A stretch of 8,320 nucleotides of DNA from Sulfurospirillum sp. UBA6790. GTDB lineage: Bacteria; Campylobacterota; Campylobacteria; Campylobacterales; Sulfurospirillaceae. The notes beneath the pieces are model-generated. The model saw only the letters and a program-made list of their open reading frames with translations. It did not search any database and was not told the origin of the DNA. Positions 1 through 6,712 of the stretch are shown here, piece by piece; positions within the stretch are counted from its first letter, which is position 1; every line of letters begins with the position of its first letter. The position numbers and the translations under genes are program-made. The stretch spans positions 1 through 8,320 of the forward strand of contig DKFS01000068.1 of assembly GCA_002452855.1 (NCBI GenBank), read 5' to 3'.

Positions 1-111
1 ATTTGTTCACATCAGCAAAACATTTCAGCAGAAGAGCTTTTAGACAGAGCCGATAAAGCATTGTACGAAGCAAAACTTAATGGTAAAAACTGTTTTAGGA
101 GTGCTCACTAA
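1..111 (+). CDS. GGDEF-domain protein (putative diguanylate cyclase), C-terminal 36 codons only
   Basis: Frame 1 is open from the window edge to a TAA at 109-111. The visible peptide contains EELLDRADKALYEAKLNGKN, which matches the last conserved block of GGDEF domains (pattern AD-x-ALY-x-AK-x2-G-[KR]-N), followed by a short CFRSAH tail. Diguanylate cyclases of this family make the second messenger cyclic di-GMP from two GTP. The catalytic GG(D/E)EF loop and any sensor domain lie upstream and are not visible, so activity and input signal cannot be judged. The stop codon overlaps the cvpA start by one base (TAATG), which suggests translational coupling and co-transcription with the block downstream. 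The family call rests on a short but characteristic motif. Confidence 0.75.
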   Translation: MCSHQQNISAEELLDRADKALYEAKLNGKNCFRSAH

Positions 112-644
112 TGGCAAATATTGTACTTTTTGATCTTATTACGCTCGCACTGGTACTCATTTTAGGTATCAAAGGCATTATCAACGGTTTTGTAAAAGAA
201 TTTTTTGGTCTTTTGGGCATTATTGGTGGTATTTACTTCGCATCACGTTACGCAGCCGTCGCGGGAGATCTCATTCATAAGCATATCTATGCTTTTGGCA
301 ACCAAGCTTCTTTATATCTTTTTGGTTTTATTGCCGTATTAATCGTTTTTTGGATTGCATGTATTTTTATAGGGTATTTGCTTGCGCAAGCATTGAGTCT
401 TAGCGGTTTAAGTATGATTGATAAATTAGCAGGATTTATTATGGGAAGCGCTAAAATATTTTTAGTATTTTCTGTTTTAGCCGTTACTTTAACCAATATC
501 GAGTTTATTAAATCTCGAATAGAACCTTATGTCGCGAATAGTATGATGTTTCCTCTCTTTTTAGAGACAGGTCGCTACATTGTCAAGTTAGACACAAAAG
601 ATGTCTTAGATAGCCTCCCCACTCAAGATAAACCCAACCCGTAA
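111..644 (+). CDS. cvpA: CvpA family inner-membrane protein
   Basis: This 177-residue protein has four hydrophobic segments, at about residues 4-20, 31-50, 66-92 and 106-128, and a polar C-terminal tail, so it should be a polytopic inner-membrane protein. Family marks are the Gly-rich GIKGIINGFVKE stretch (19-30) and the LSMIDKLAGFIMGSAK segment (100-115), resembling the conserved CvpA 'D-x2-LG-x2-x-G' turn. CvpA proteins were named for colicin V production in E. coli and are linked to envelope integrity; the molecular function is not settled. The ATG at 111 has an AGGAG at 97-101 and overlaps the upstream stop. In C. jejuni and H. pylori a CvpA homologue likewise sits at the head of the lysS-glyA block, which supports the assignment. 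Confidence 0.85.
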   Translation: MANIVLFDLITLALVLILGIKGIINGFVKEFFGLLGIIGGIYFASRYAAVAGDLIHKHIYAFGNQASLYLFGFIAVLIVFWIACIFIGYLLAQALSLSGLSMIDKLAGFIMGSAKIFLVFSVLAVTLTNIEFIKSRIEPYVANSMMFPLFLETGRYIVKLDTKDVLDSLPTQDKPNP

Positions 645-657
645 ATAGAGGTTACGC

Positions 658-1119
658 ATGAGTACATTTGAAAATTTAGAATACAATTCACTCCTTGCTT
701 CTTTTAAAGAGTTGTTAAAAACCAACAGTCTTAAATTCACCAAACAGCGCGAGGTGGTTTTAAAAACATTGTATGAAAGAAATGATCACTTTACCCCAGA
801 AGATTTATACATTTTTTTAAAAGGCAATTACCCTGAACTCAACATTGGAATTGCAACAGTCTATCGAACACTCAATCTTCTTGAAGAATCTCAGATGGTC
901 ACATCCATCTCTTTTGGTGTTGCAGGGAAAAAATTTGAACTTGCAAACAAACCCCATCATGACCATATGATTTGTAAAAGCTGTGGACTGATTATTGAAT
1001 TCCAAAATGAAAAAATTGAACAATTGCAGCTCGAAATTGCTAAAGCAAATCACTTTAAAATTACAAGCCATTTAATGCAATTACGTGGTCTTTGCGAAGA
1101 TTGCGCTAAAGAAAAGTAA
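658..1119 (+). CDS. fur: Ferric uptake regulator Fur
   Basis: Fur is a cytoplasmic dimeric metal-dependent repressor that controls iron uptake and storage genes. The 153-residue protein has an N-terminal winged helix (about 12-88) with the recognition-helix segment [15 protein letters not shown] at 63-77, then a dimerisation and metal-binding domain. The metal ligands are intact: HHDH at 100-103, two CxxC pairs (C106/C109 and C146/C149) for the structural zinc, and E94, E114, E121 and H138 at positions matching, with a constant offset of four as I recall it, ligands of H. pylori Fur. Retention of both CxxC pairs and the extended N-terminus fit the Campylobacterota Fur type rather than PerR. 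An AGAGG at 647-651 precedes the ATG. Only 13 bases separate it from cvpA, so its promoter must lie inside or upstream of cvpA. No convincing Fur box is seen nearby. Confidence 0.95.
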   Translation: MSTFENLEYNSLLASFKELLKTNSLKFTKQREVVLKTLYERNDHFTPEDLYIFLKGNYPELNIGIATVYRTLNLLEESQMVTSISFGVAGKKFELANKPHHDHMICKSCGLIIEFQNEKIEQLQLEIAKANHFKITSHLMQLRGLCEDCAKEK

Positions 1120-1127
1120 ACACTGAA

Positions 1128-1133
1128 AAGAGG
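1128..1133 (+). promoter_or_regulatory. Ribosome binding site that fixes the TTG start of lysS
   Basis: AAGAGG lies seven bases before TTG at 1141. The ATG at 1151 is in another frame, and the conserved N-terminal [16 protein letters not shown] segment begins only two codons after the TTG. The rare TTG is therefore the best-supported start. Confidence 0.7.
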
Positions 1134-1140
1134 AAAAGAT

Positions 1141-2667
1141 TTGATATTTGATGACCAATACCAACAACAACGTATCGAAAAAGGAAAAGCGCTCCAGGCA
1201 CTTGGACGCAATCCATACAGACATAATATTATTAAAGATACGAGTACCAAAGAGTTTTTAGAATGTTACGCTTATGTTATTGATAGTGAATTAAAGCGTG
1301 ATGAAAACAAAACCAATACCGTTGTAGGACGTATTAAATTTTTACGCCATATGGGTAAAGCAGCTTTTGCAAAAGTTGAAGATGAACATGGCCTTTTACA
1401 AATCTATTTTAGCCGTGAATCTATCGGCGATGATTGGTTTGACAACGTTAAAAAGTTAGTCGAAGTCGGCGATATTATCAGTGTAACAGGCTTTCCTTTT
1501 GTTACGAAAACGGGCGAACTTTCTTTACATGTAAAAGTGCTTGACGTAGCGACAAAGTCGATTGTTCCATTGCCTGAAAAGTTTCACGGTTTACAAGATA
1601 AAGAACTACGTTATCGTAAACGTTATCTTGATATGATTATGAACAGTGATGTTCGTAAAACCTTTAAAATTAGAAGCAGAATTGTCAGTGAAATTCGCCA
1701 CTTTTTTGAAGAGAGAGACTTCCTAGAAGTCGAAACACCGATGATGCATCCTATTGCTGGGGGTGCTAATGCAAAGCCTTTTATCACACGTCATAATGCA
1801 CTCGGCGTAGATCGTTACCTAAGAATCGCTCCTGAACTCTATCTCAAACGCCTTGTCGTTGGTGGATTTGAGGCGGTTTTTGAAATCAACCGTAACTTTA
1901 GAAATGAAGGAATGGATCAAACACATAACCCTGAATTTACGATGATTGAGTTTTACTGGGCCTATCATAACTACCACGACTTGATGCGCTTAACGGAAGA
2001 GATGTTTGATGTTCTTCTTAAAAAACTCAAACTCCCTAAAAAACTACCGTATGGTGACATCGAAATTGATTTTTCTAAGCCATTTCGTAAAATTGCGTTT
2101 CGAGATGCTTTGGTTGAAATTGGCAATATTCCCAATGAAATTTTAGACGATGCTGCGCAGATTAGAGCGTATATCACCGCAAAAGGGTTCAGTGTTGAGC
2201 CAAATCTCAGCCTTGGTAAATTGTTTGAAGAGTTGTTTGACCTCTTTGTAGAAGAAAAGCTCATCGACCCAACATTTCTGATAGACTACCCTATCGAGAT
2301 CAGTCCATTAGCACGTCGTAGCGAAACAAATCCTAATATTGCAGAGCGTTTCGAGCTCTTTATTGCTGGGCGAGAGATCGCCAATGGATTTAATGAGCTC
2401 AACGATCCACTGGATCAATACACACGATTTGCGAAACAGTTGCAAGCTAAAAATGCAGGCGATGATGAAGCACACGAAATGGATGAAGATTATGTCTATG
2501 CGCTAGGATACGGTTTACCGCCAACTGCGGGACAAGGGTTGGGAATTGATCGATTGACGATGCTTTTAACCAATGAGCAGTCCATCAAAGATGTTATCCT
2601 CTTCCCTGCAATGAAGCCGTTGAACGAACTTGATGAATTAACAACACACACAGACGATAAGGAATAG
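1141..2667 (+). CDS. lysS: Lysyl-tRNA synthetase, class II
   Basis: LysS charges tRNA-Lys with lysine using ATP, in the cytoplasm. At 508 residues it is close to the usual bacterial length of about 505. The N-terminal third (about 60-150) is the OB-fold anticodon-binding domain. The class II catalytic core follows: motif 1 around 176-200 ending in LEVETP, the lysine-type GGANAKPF at 207-214, motif 2 at 253-275 with [14 protein letters not shown], the [14 protein letters not shown] substrate segment at 410-423, and motif 3 with [13 protein letters not shown] from 464 and its Arg at 471. All catalytic landmarks are present. The start is TTG, an unusual codon that may moderate translation. It follows fur by 21 bases and ends two bases before glyA, so the three genes are probably co-transcribed. 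Confidence 0.98.
   Translation: MIFDDQYQQQRIEKGKALQALGRNPYRHNIIKDTSTKEFLECYAYVIDSELKRDENKTNTVVGRIKFLRHMGKAAFAKVEDEHGLLQIYFSRESIGDDWFDNVKKLVEVGDIISVTGFPFVTKTGELSLHVKVLDVATKSIVPLPEKFHGLQDKELRYRKRYLDMIMNSDVRKTFKIRSRIVSEIRHFFEERDFLEVETPMMHPIAGGANAKPFITRHNALGVDRYLRIAPELYLKRLVVGGFEAVFEINRNFRNEGMDQTHNPEFTMIEFYWAYHNYHDLMRLTEEMFDVLLKKLKLPKKLPYGDIEIDFSKPFRKIAFRDALVEIGNIPNEILDDAAQIRAYITAKGFSVEPNLSLGKLFEELFDLFVEEKLIDPTFLIDYPIEISPLARRSETNPNIAERFELFIAGREIANGFNELNDPLDQYTRFAKQLQAKNAGDDEAHEMDEDYVYALGYGLPPTAGQGLGIDRLTMLLTNEQSIKDVILFPAMKPLNELDELTTHTDDKE
1525..1536. repeat. Copy 1 of the TTACATGTAAAA motif, inside lysS
   Basis: The perfect palindrome TTTACATGTAAA occupies 1524-1535 and is followed by one more A. 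It is read as Leu-His-Val-Lys in lysS. The same 12-mer recurs in glyA, aroE and the acyl-CoA ligase gene. Confidence 0.6.
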
Positions 2668-2669
2668 TA

Positions 2670-3917
2670 ATGAGTATTTTAAAAAACATTGACCCAGAAG
2701 TTTATGATCTGGTTGAAAAAGAGTTACACAGACAATGTGATCATTTAGAGATGATTGCTAGCGAAAACTTTACCTATCCAGCGGTTATGGAAGCAATGGG
2801 CAGTGTCTTTACCAACAAATATGCGGAAGGTTATCCTAATAAACGATACTACGGTGGCTGTGAATTTGCAGACTTAGTAGAACAACTGGCTATTGATAGA
2901 GTTTGTAAACTGTTTGGCTGTACTTATGCCAATGTGCAACCTAATTCGGGTAGCCAAGCGAATCAAGGTGTCTATCAAGCACTTTTGAATCCTTTTGATA
3001 AAATCCTTGGTATGGATTTAAGCCACGGTGGTCACTTAACGCATGGCGCGAAAGTAAGTAGTTCAGGTAAAACCTATTCGAGCTTCTTCTACGGCGTTGA
3101 GTTAGATGGTCGTATTAACTATGATAAAGTAAGAGAAATTGCCCATATTGTTAAACCTAAAATGATTATTTGTGGTGCAAGTGCGTATCCTAGAGAGCTT
3201 GATTTCGCTAAGTTTAGAGAGATTGCAGATGAAGTAGGCGCATACCTTTTTGCCGACATTGCACATATTGCTGGTCTTGTAGCAGCGGGTGAGCATCCAA
3301 GTCCTTTTCCTCATTGTCACGTTGTTGCCTCTACAACCCATAAAACGCTTCGTGGACCACGTGGTGGTATCATCTTAACCAATGATGAAGAGATTGCAAA
3401 AAAAGTGAATAGTGCTATTTTCCCAGGAATTCAAGGCGGTCCATTGGTACATGTCATTGCTGCTAAAGCCGTTGGTTTTGCAGAAAACTTAAAACCTGAA
3501 TGGACAACTTATGCCAAACAAGTACGTGCAAATGCCAAAGTCCTTGCTGACGTTTTAATTAAGCGTGGCTACGACATTGTCAGTGGTGGGACCGACAATC
3601 ACTTGGTACTTGTTTCATTCCTTAATAAAGCATTCAGCGGTAAAGAAGCGGATTTAGCGCTAGGCAATGCAGGTATTACCGTCAATAAAAACACTGTTCC
3701 AGGTGAAACACGCAGTCCATTTGTGACCAGTGGTGTTCGTATAGGCTCACCTGCACTGACCGCACGCGGTATGAAAGAAAAAGAATTTGACATTATTGCC
3801 AATAAAATTGCTGATGTTCTTGATAACATCAACGATGAAGCATTACATGTAAAAATTAAAGCTGAGATGAAAGCATTGGCAAGTCAGTTTATTATTTACG
3901 ATAGACCAACGTACTAA
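2670..3917 (+). CDS. glyA: Serine hydroxymethyltransferase
   Basis: GlyA is a PLP-dependent cytoplasmic enzyme that converts serine and tetrahydrofolate to glycine and 5,10-methylene-tetrahydrofolate, the main source of one-carbon units. At 415 residues it has the normal bacterial length. Visible landmarks are LEMIASENF at 26-34, the NKYAEGYP-x2-RYYGG segment at 49-63 (E53 corresponds to the catalytic Glu of the E. coli enzyme), SHGGHLTHG at 118-126 in the cofactor pocket, the PLP lysine K225 in [13 protein letters not shown], and R357 in [15 protein letters not shown], which binds the substrate carboxylate. TAAGGA at 2658-2663 lies seven bases before the ATG, inside the end of lysS, so translation is probably coupled. 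The lysS-glyA pairing is conserved in Campylobacter and Helicobacter. Confidence 0.98.
   Translation: MSILKNIDPEVYDLVEKELHRQCDHLEMIASENFTYPAVMEAMGSVFTNKYAEGYPNKRYYGGCEFADLVEQLAIDRVCKLFGCTYANVQPNSGSQANQGVYQALLNPFDKILGMDLSHGGHLTHGAKVSSSGKTYSSFFYGVELDGRINYDKVREIAHIVKPKMIICGASAYPRELDFAKFREIADEVGAYLFADIAHIAGLVAAGEHPSPFPHCHVVASTTHKTLRGPRGGIILTNDEEIAKKVNSAIFPGIQGGPLVHVIAAKAVGFAENLKPEWTTYAKQVRANAKVLADVLIKRGYDIVSGGTDNHLVLVSFLNKAFSGKEADLALGNAGITVNKNTVPGETRSPFVTSGVRIGSPALTARGMKEKEFDIIANKIADVLDNINDEALHVKIKAEMKALASQFIIYDRPTY
3843..3854. repeat. Copy 2 of the TTACATGTAAAA motif, inside glyA
   Basis: TTACATGTAA at 3843-3852 is a perfect 10-bp palindrome, followed by further As. It is read as Leu-His-Val-Lys near the C-terminus of GlyA, the same frame as in lysS. 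Confidence 0.6.
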
Positions 3918-3925
3918 GGGATTTT

Positions 3926-4468
3926 ATGTACAATATTGATGTCTCTCTCATTAAAATGATTACCGATCATTATTGGATTAAACGCGATACTATCGTCCAA
4001 AAACTCGATTTTAACGGGAGAGTCTTTTTTGATAAATATGAGCGTATTAATCAGCCTTTGAATAACAGTATCATCAAAGACCATCTGGATGGAAAAATCA
4101 CGGTTGCCCATTCGCTGATTAATCGTTTTGATAAAGTTGAAAACATCGTTTTTGACTATAACGGTAGAAATACAGAGCGCTTTTGGCATAGGGCACAACT
4201 TTTGCTTAGAGAAGAAGGATTTATCAATTTTACGGCGTATAAGAGCCAAACAGAGGGCCATTTACATTTGTATGTTCATAAAGGACACACAACGTTACAA
4301 GAGGGTTACCAAATCGCCAAAATGCTCTCTATGAAACTTTCTCAAAAACTTCCACGTGAATGGAGAATGTTTCCAAATCAAGAATTACCAAGAGAATTTA
4401 ATATCTTGGCATTACCATATGATTTATACCAAAAAGAACGTGGAGCTTCTTGGTCAAAACATATGTAA
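3926..4468 (+). CDS. DUF1882 family protein, possible degenerate primase-polymerase (AEP-like) fold
   Basis: This 180-residue soluble protein has no signal peptide or membrane segment. By sequence and position directly after glyA it matches the uncharacterised DUF1882 family of Campylobacterota (Cj0403 and HP0184 in the equivalent place, from memory). The N-terminal part (1-70) contains [16 protein letters not shown]. The rest shows a hydrophobic strand ending in Asp (NIVFDYNG, 73-80), a helix (about 83-97), then EEGF...[11 protein letters not shown] (96-120), a helix rich in Met/Leu/Lys (127-141) and [20 protein letters not shown] (145-164). This order resembles archaeo-eukaryotic primase and LigD polymerase domains, although the usual DxD is DYN here; that fold is my inference. 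The ribosome site TAAGGGA overlaps the glyA stop, eight bases of spacer separate the two genes, and a weak hairpin follows it. Confidence 0.85.
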   Translation: MYNIDVSLIKMITDHYWIKRDTIVQKLDFNGRVFFDKYERINQPLNNSIIKDHLDGKITVAHSLINRFDKVENIVFDYNGRNTERFWHRAQLLLREEGFINFTAYKSQTEGHLHLYVHKGHTTLQEGYQIAKMLSMKLSQKLPREWRMFPNQELPREFNILALPYDLYQKERGASWSKHM

Positions 4469-4485
4469 ACTGTTTTTTAAACAGT
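4469..4485 (+). terminator. Weak inverted repeat after the DUF1882 gene, possible terminator or processing site
   Basis: ACTGTTT at 4469-4475 pairs perfectly with AAACAGT at 4479-4485 around a TTT loop, immediately after the stop codon. The stem has only two G-C pairs, and the next T run (4496-4500) starts ten bases beyond it, so it is not a classical intrinsic terminator. It may cause partial termination or mark the 3' end of the upstream mRNA. Confidence 0.3.
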
Positions 4486-4514
4486 AGAGTATCTATTTTT
4501 GTTAATGCATGTCG

Positions 4515-4520
4515 TGTAAT
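4515..4520 (+). promoter_or_regulatory. Candidate sigma-70 -10 box upstream of the SPOR gene
   Basis: TGTAAT differs from TATAAT at one base and sits 25 bases before the start codon. The T-rich stretch at 4491-4506 upstream would suit the Campylobacterota promoter style, which lacks a strong -35 box. This is the only intergenic gap in the window with room for a promoter. The match is short and could be chance in AT-rich DNA. Confidence 0.25.
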
Positions 4521-4545
4521 TTATCATCATTCTTAAGGAGAACCG

Positions 4546-5295
4546 ATGGAAAATAGAAATGAACTCAGTGATATCGTATTAGAAAAAGGGGATAGCAAAA
4601 CCCTGAAAATGAAACGTATCTTGATTTTAGTTGCTTTTTTGATTCTTGTATTTCTGATTGCACTTGCGAGTATGAAACTCATGAACAAAGACCAAAGTAA
4701 GGATGCTTCAAAATTAATCTTGCCTCCAGAACCAACACAAGAGACGCAAATCCCTAAAGATGACCAACTCTTTAAGCAAGTGCCAATTATTGAAGAGAAC
4801 CCTAAAAAAGAGAGTTTTGAAGATATGATCAAAACCCTTAAAGAGAAAGAAGCACAAAAACAAGAAGACGCAAAAGGTGATGCAAAAGCAAATGATACAA
4901 CAAGTGCTCCTGCAACGACACAAACTCCCGCAACAGCACCTGTTTCAAATGTGACACCACCGCCTGTAGCAAAACCAAAAGTAGAAGCGAAGAAAGAAGT
5001 AGCAAAACCTGCAACTACAGCCAAAAGTGCATCTGAAGCACCAACCCATAGTGGCACAGCAGAGGCTGGTATTTATGTACAAGTCGGTGCGGTTGCAACA
5101 GCTCCTGAACAACGCGTCTTAAATGACATTAAAGCAAAAGGTTTTGAATACAGACTCTATTCGACTGTCGTCAATGGCAACAAAGTCACTAAGATTCTTA
5201 TAGGACCGTATGCAAAATCCAGTGATGCTGAAAGTGCCTTAGTACTGATTCGATCAAGTATCAACAAAAATGCATTTATCTATCGGGTGAAATAA
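4546..5295 (+). CDS. SPOR-domain membrane protein
   Basis: This 249-residue protein has a short cytoplasmic N-terminus, one transmembrane helix (about 24-42, ILILVAFLILVFLIAL) preceded by Lys/Arg, a long low-complexity linker and a C-terminal SPOR domain (about 174-249). The linker is charged (80-115), then rich in Ala, Thr, Pro and Lys (116-168), typical of a flexible periplasmic tether. The SPOR domain starts GIYVQVGAV and contains ILIGPYAKSSDAESAL, the usual 'hGPy-x3-eA' pattern. SPOR domains bind glycan strands lacking stem peptides, which accumulate at division septa, so a role in cell division or wall remodelling is likely, like FtsN or DedD. Which of these it resembles in function cannot be told. 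A strong AAGGAG at 4535-4540 precedes the ATG. Its position between the DUF1882 gene and aroE matches Cj0404, as I recall. Confidence 0.88.
   Translation: MENRNELSDIVLEKGDSKTLKMKRILILVAFLILVFLIALASMKLMNKDQSKDASKLILPPEPTQETQIPKDDQLFKQVPIIEENPKKESFEDMIKTLKEKEAQKQEDAKGDAKANDTTSAPATTQTPATAPVSNVTPPPVAKPKVEAKKEVAKPATTAKSASEAPTHSGTAEAGIYVQVGAVATAPEQRVLNDIKAKGFEYRLYSTVVNGNKVTKILIGPYAKSSDAESALVLIRSSINKNAFIYRVK
5285..5290 (+). promoter_or_regulatory. Weak ribosome binding site for trpE within the end of the SPOR gene
   Basis: GGGTGA at 5285-5290 partly matches the anti-Shine-Dalgarno complement and lies six bases before the GTG at 5297. The nearer AAGG at 5294-5297 runs into the start codon and is too close to serve. 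An in-frame TGA at 5288-5290 excludes any start further upstream. Confidence 0.4.
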
Positions 5296-5296
5296 G

Positions 5297-6709
5297 GTGC
5301 TAACTTCTCGAAAAATTTTATTTGATCAACTCACCCCTATTACGATTTATGCAAAATTGCAAGCGTATTTTAAGGGTGAGCTCTGCTTTTTATTGGAAAG
5401 TGCTATTCATAATAATGATGGTAATTTTAGTTTTTTTTTCATCGGCGCAAGAGAGCGTGTCATTCACCAGCACGCTAAAAGCACCCATATTGATGAAAAA
5501 GGCGTGGCTCACTCTTTAGGAACATCTCCTTTTCCTTTTTTAAAAGAGCGCTACGCCACAGTTGATCAAGAGCTCTATAAAACCTATTCGAAAGAACTTG
5601 GCGTAGGTTTTGTCGATGGTTTTATTGGCTATATAGGCTATGATGCCGTTAAGCTTTTCGAACCACGTTTATGTACCCACATGGACCCGCTCAAAGATGA
5701 ACTCGACATTCCAGATATTGATCTCATGCGTCCAAAACTTGTTTGTACGTTTTCACACAAGTCCAATACACTTATCTTAACAACATTTATGCCAAGCATT
5801 GCCGAACAAATGGATAAAATCGAAGCGACACTCAAAGAGCCTCATTATTATATTCCTATCCAAACGGCACAAGTCGATAAATCAAAAGGGTCTTTTTCGC
5901 TTTCAAAAGAGCATTTCTTTGAGATGGTTGAAAAATCCAAAGAGATGATTCGTAGTGGCGATGTCTTTCAGATTTTAATGTCCAATCGCTTTACACACTA
6001 TACCCATATTGACCGATTGAGTTTTTATCGTATTTTACGACAAAAAAACCCATCACCCTATATGTTTTATCTCTCTTATCCGAACTTCGCTATTATTGGT
6101 AGCTCGCCTGAAGTCATGGTAGGACTTAAAGACGGACGCATTATGCTTCGCCCCATTGCGGGTACACGCAAACGCGGTTCGACCTATGAAAAAGACCAAG
6201 CATATGAGAAAGAGATGCTTAGTGATGAGAAAGAGAGAGCTGAACATTTAATGCTCATTGATTTAGGACGAAACGATTTAGGACGTGTTGCTAAAGTGGG
6301 TTCCGTCAAGGTCAAAGAGATGATGCGCGTAGAACGCTATTCACATGTCATGCATATGGTCAGCGATATCGAAGCAACACTGGATTCCAAATACGATATG
6401 TTTGACCTATTTGCAGCGACATTTACTGCAGGAACCATGACAGGAACGCCTAAAATTCGTGCGATGGAACTCATTAGCGATTTTGAAGGCTTAAAACGTA
6501 GTTTCTATAGCGGTGCGGCAGGGTATTTTGGTTTTGATGGGAATATGGACAGTTGTATCATGATACGAACTGCTTACTTAGATGATGAAAAAATTATTTT
6601 TCAAGCGGGCGCCGGCATTGTTGCAGACAGTAAACCTGAACTTGAATATTTAGAAGTCACCAATAAATTAGGGGCAATGACCAGCTCCCTTGATGATCTT
6701 AAAGAGTAG
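5297..6709 (+). CDS. trpE: Anthranilate synthase component I (TrpE)
   Basis: TrpE converts chorismate to anthranilate, the first committed step of tryptophan synthesis, using ammonia delivered by the TrpG amidotransferase. The 470-residue protein has the N-terminal Anth_synt_I domain (about 10-175) and the C-terminal chorismate-binding domain (about 205-465). Two marks favour TrpE over aminodeoxychorismate synthase PabB: FLLESA at 31-36, the tryptophan feedback-binding motif, and PIAGTR at 286-291, where PabB typically has Lys in place of Ala288. Other core motifs are IGSSPEVMV, DEKERAEHLMLIDLGRNDLG, TAGTMTGTPKIRAMELI and QAGAGIVADS. No trpG or other trp gene is adjacent. The GTG start lies one base after the SPOR stop and has only a weak ribosome site, so coupling is likely. 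A T9 run occurs early in the gene. No leader peptide or attenuator is visible. Confidence 0.93.
   Translation: MLTSRKILFDQLTPITIYAKLQAYFKGELCFLLESAIHNNDGNFSFFFIGARERVIHQHAKSTHIDEKGVAHSLGTSPFPFLKERYATVDQELYKTYSKELGVGFVDGFIGYIGYDAVKLFEPRLCTHMDPLKDELDIPDIDLMRPKLVCTFSHKSNTLILTTFMPSIAEQMDKIEATLKEPHYYIPIQTAQVDKSKGSFSLSKEHFFEMVEKSKEMIRSGDVFQILMSNRFTHYTHIDRLSFYRILRQKNPSPYMFYLSYPNFAIIGSSPEVMVGLKDGRIMLRPIAGTRKRGSTYEKDQAYEKEMLSDEKERAEHLMLIDLGRNDLGRVAKVGSVKVKEMMRVERYSHVMHMVSDIEATLDSKYDMFDLFAATFTAGTMTGTPKIRAMELISDFEGLKRSFYSGAAGYFGFDGNMDSCIMIRTAYLDDEKIIFQAGAGIVADSKPELEYLEVTNKLGAMTSSLDDLKE
5431..5439 (+). repeat. Run of nine T within trpE
   Basis: Nine consecutive T encode part of Ser-Phe-Phe-Phe at residues 45-48 of TrpE. 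It is the longest homopolymer I see in the window; other T runs, in aroE and the ligase gene, reach seven. Slippage here would shift the frame after about 48 codons. The tract is in frame in this sequence. Confidence 0.8.
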
Positions 6710-6712
6710 TGT

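Noticed and set aside
451..465. Inverted repeat CTAAAA-TAT-TTTTAG within cvpA
   Set aside because: It has only one G-C pair per stem and lies in a membrane-helix coding region rich in A and T; most likely chance, although the overlapping TAAAAT is mentioned as a weak promoter candidate for fur.
658..1119. PerR rather than Fur
   Set aside because: Sequence pattern, ligand spacing and location before lysS fit Campylobacterota Fur. PerR and Fur are similar, but the conserved neighbourhood decides it.
3914..4261. Minus-strand open frame (115 codons) opposite the DUF1882 gene
   Set aside because: It lies wholly over a family-matching + strand gene, all neighbours are on +, and the translation shows no known motif.
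4900..5050. Possible tandem repeat in the SPOR protein linker
   Set aside because: The region is biased towards Ala, Thr, Pro and Lys, but I see no regular repeat unit at DNA or protein level.
4533..5057. Long minus-strand open frame (174 codons) opposite the SPOR gene
   Set aside because: It is the complement of the Ala/Pro/Thr/Lys-rich linker and has no recognisable domain; the + strand gene has a membrane helix, a SPOR domain and a good ribosome site.
5297..6709. Annotation as PabB (aminodeoxychorismate synthase) instead of TrpE
   Set aside because: The protein has PIAGT rather than the PIKGT typical of PabB, and the N-terminal LLES tryptophan-binding motif.
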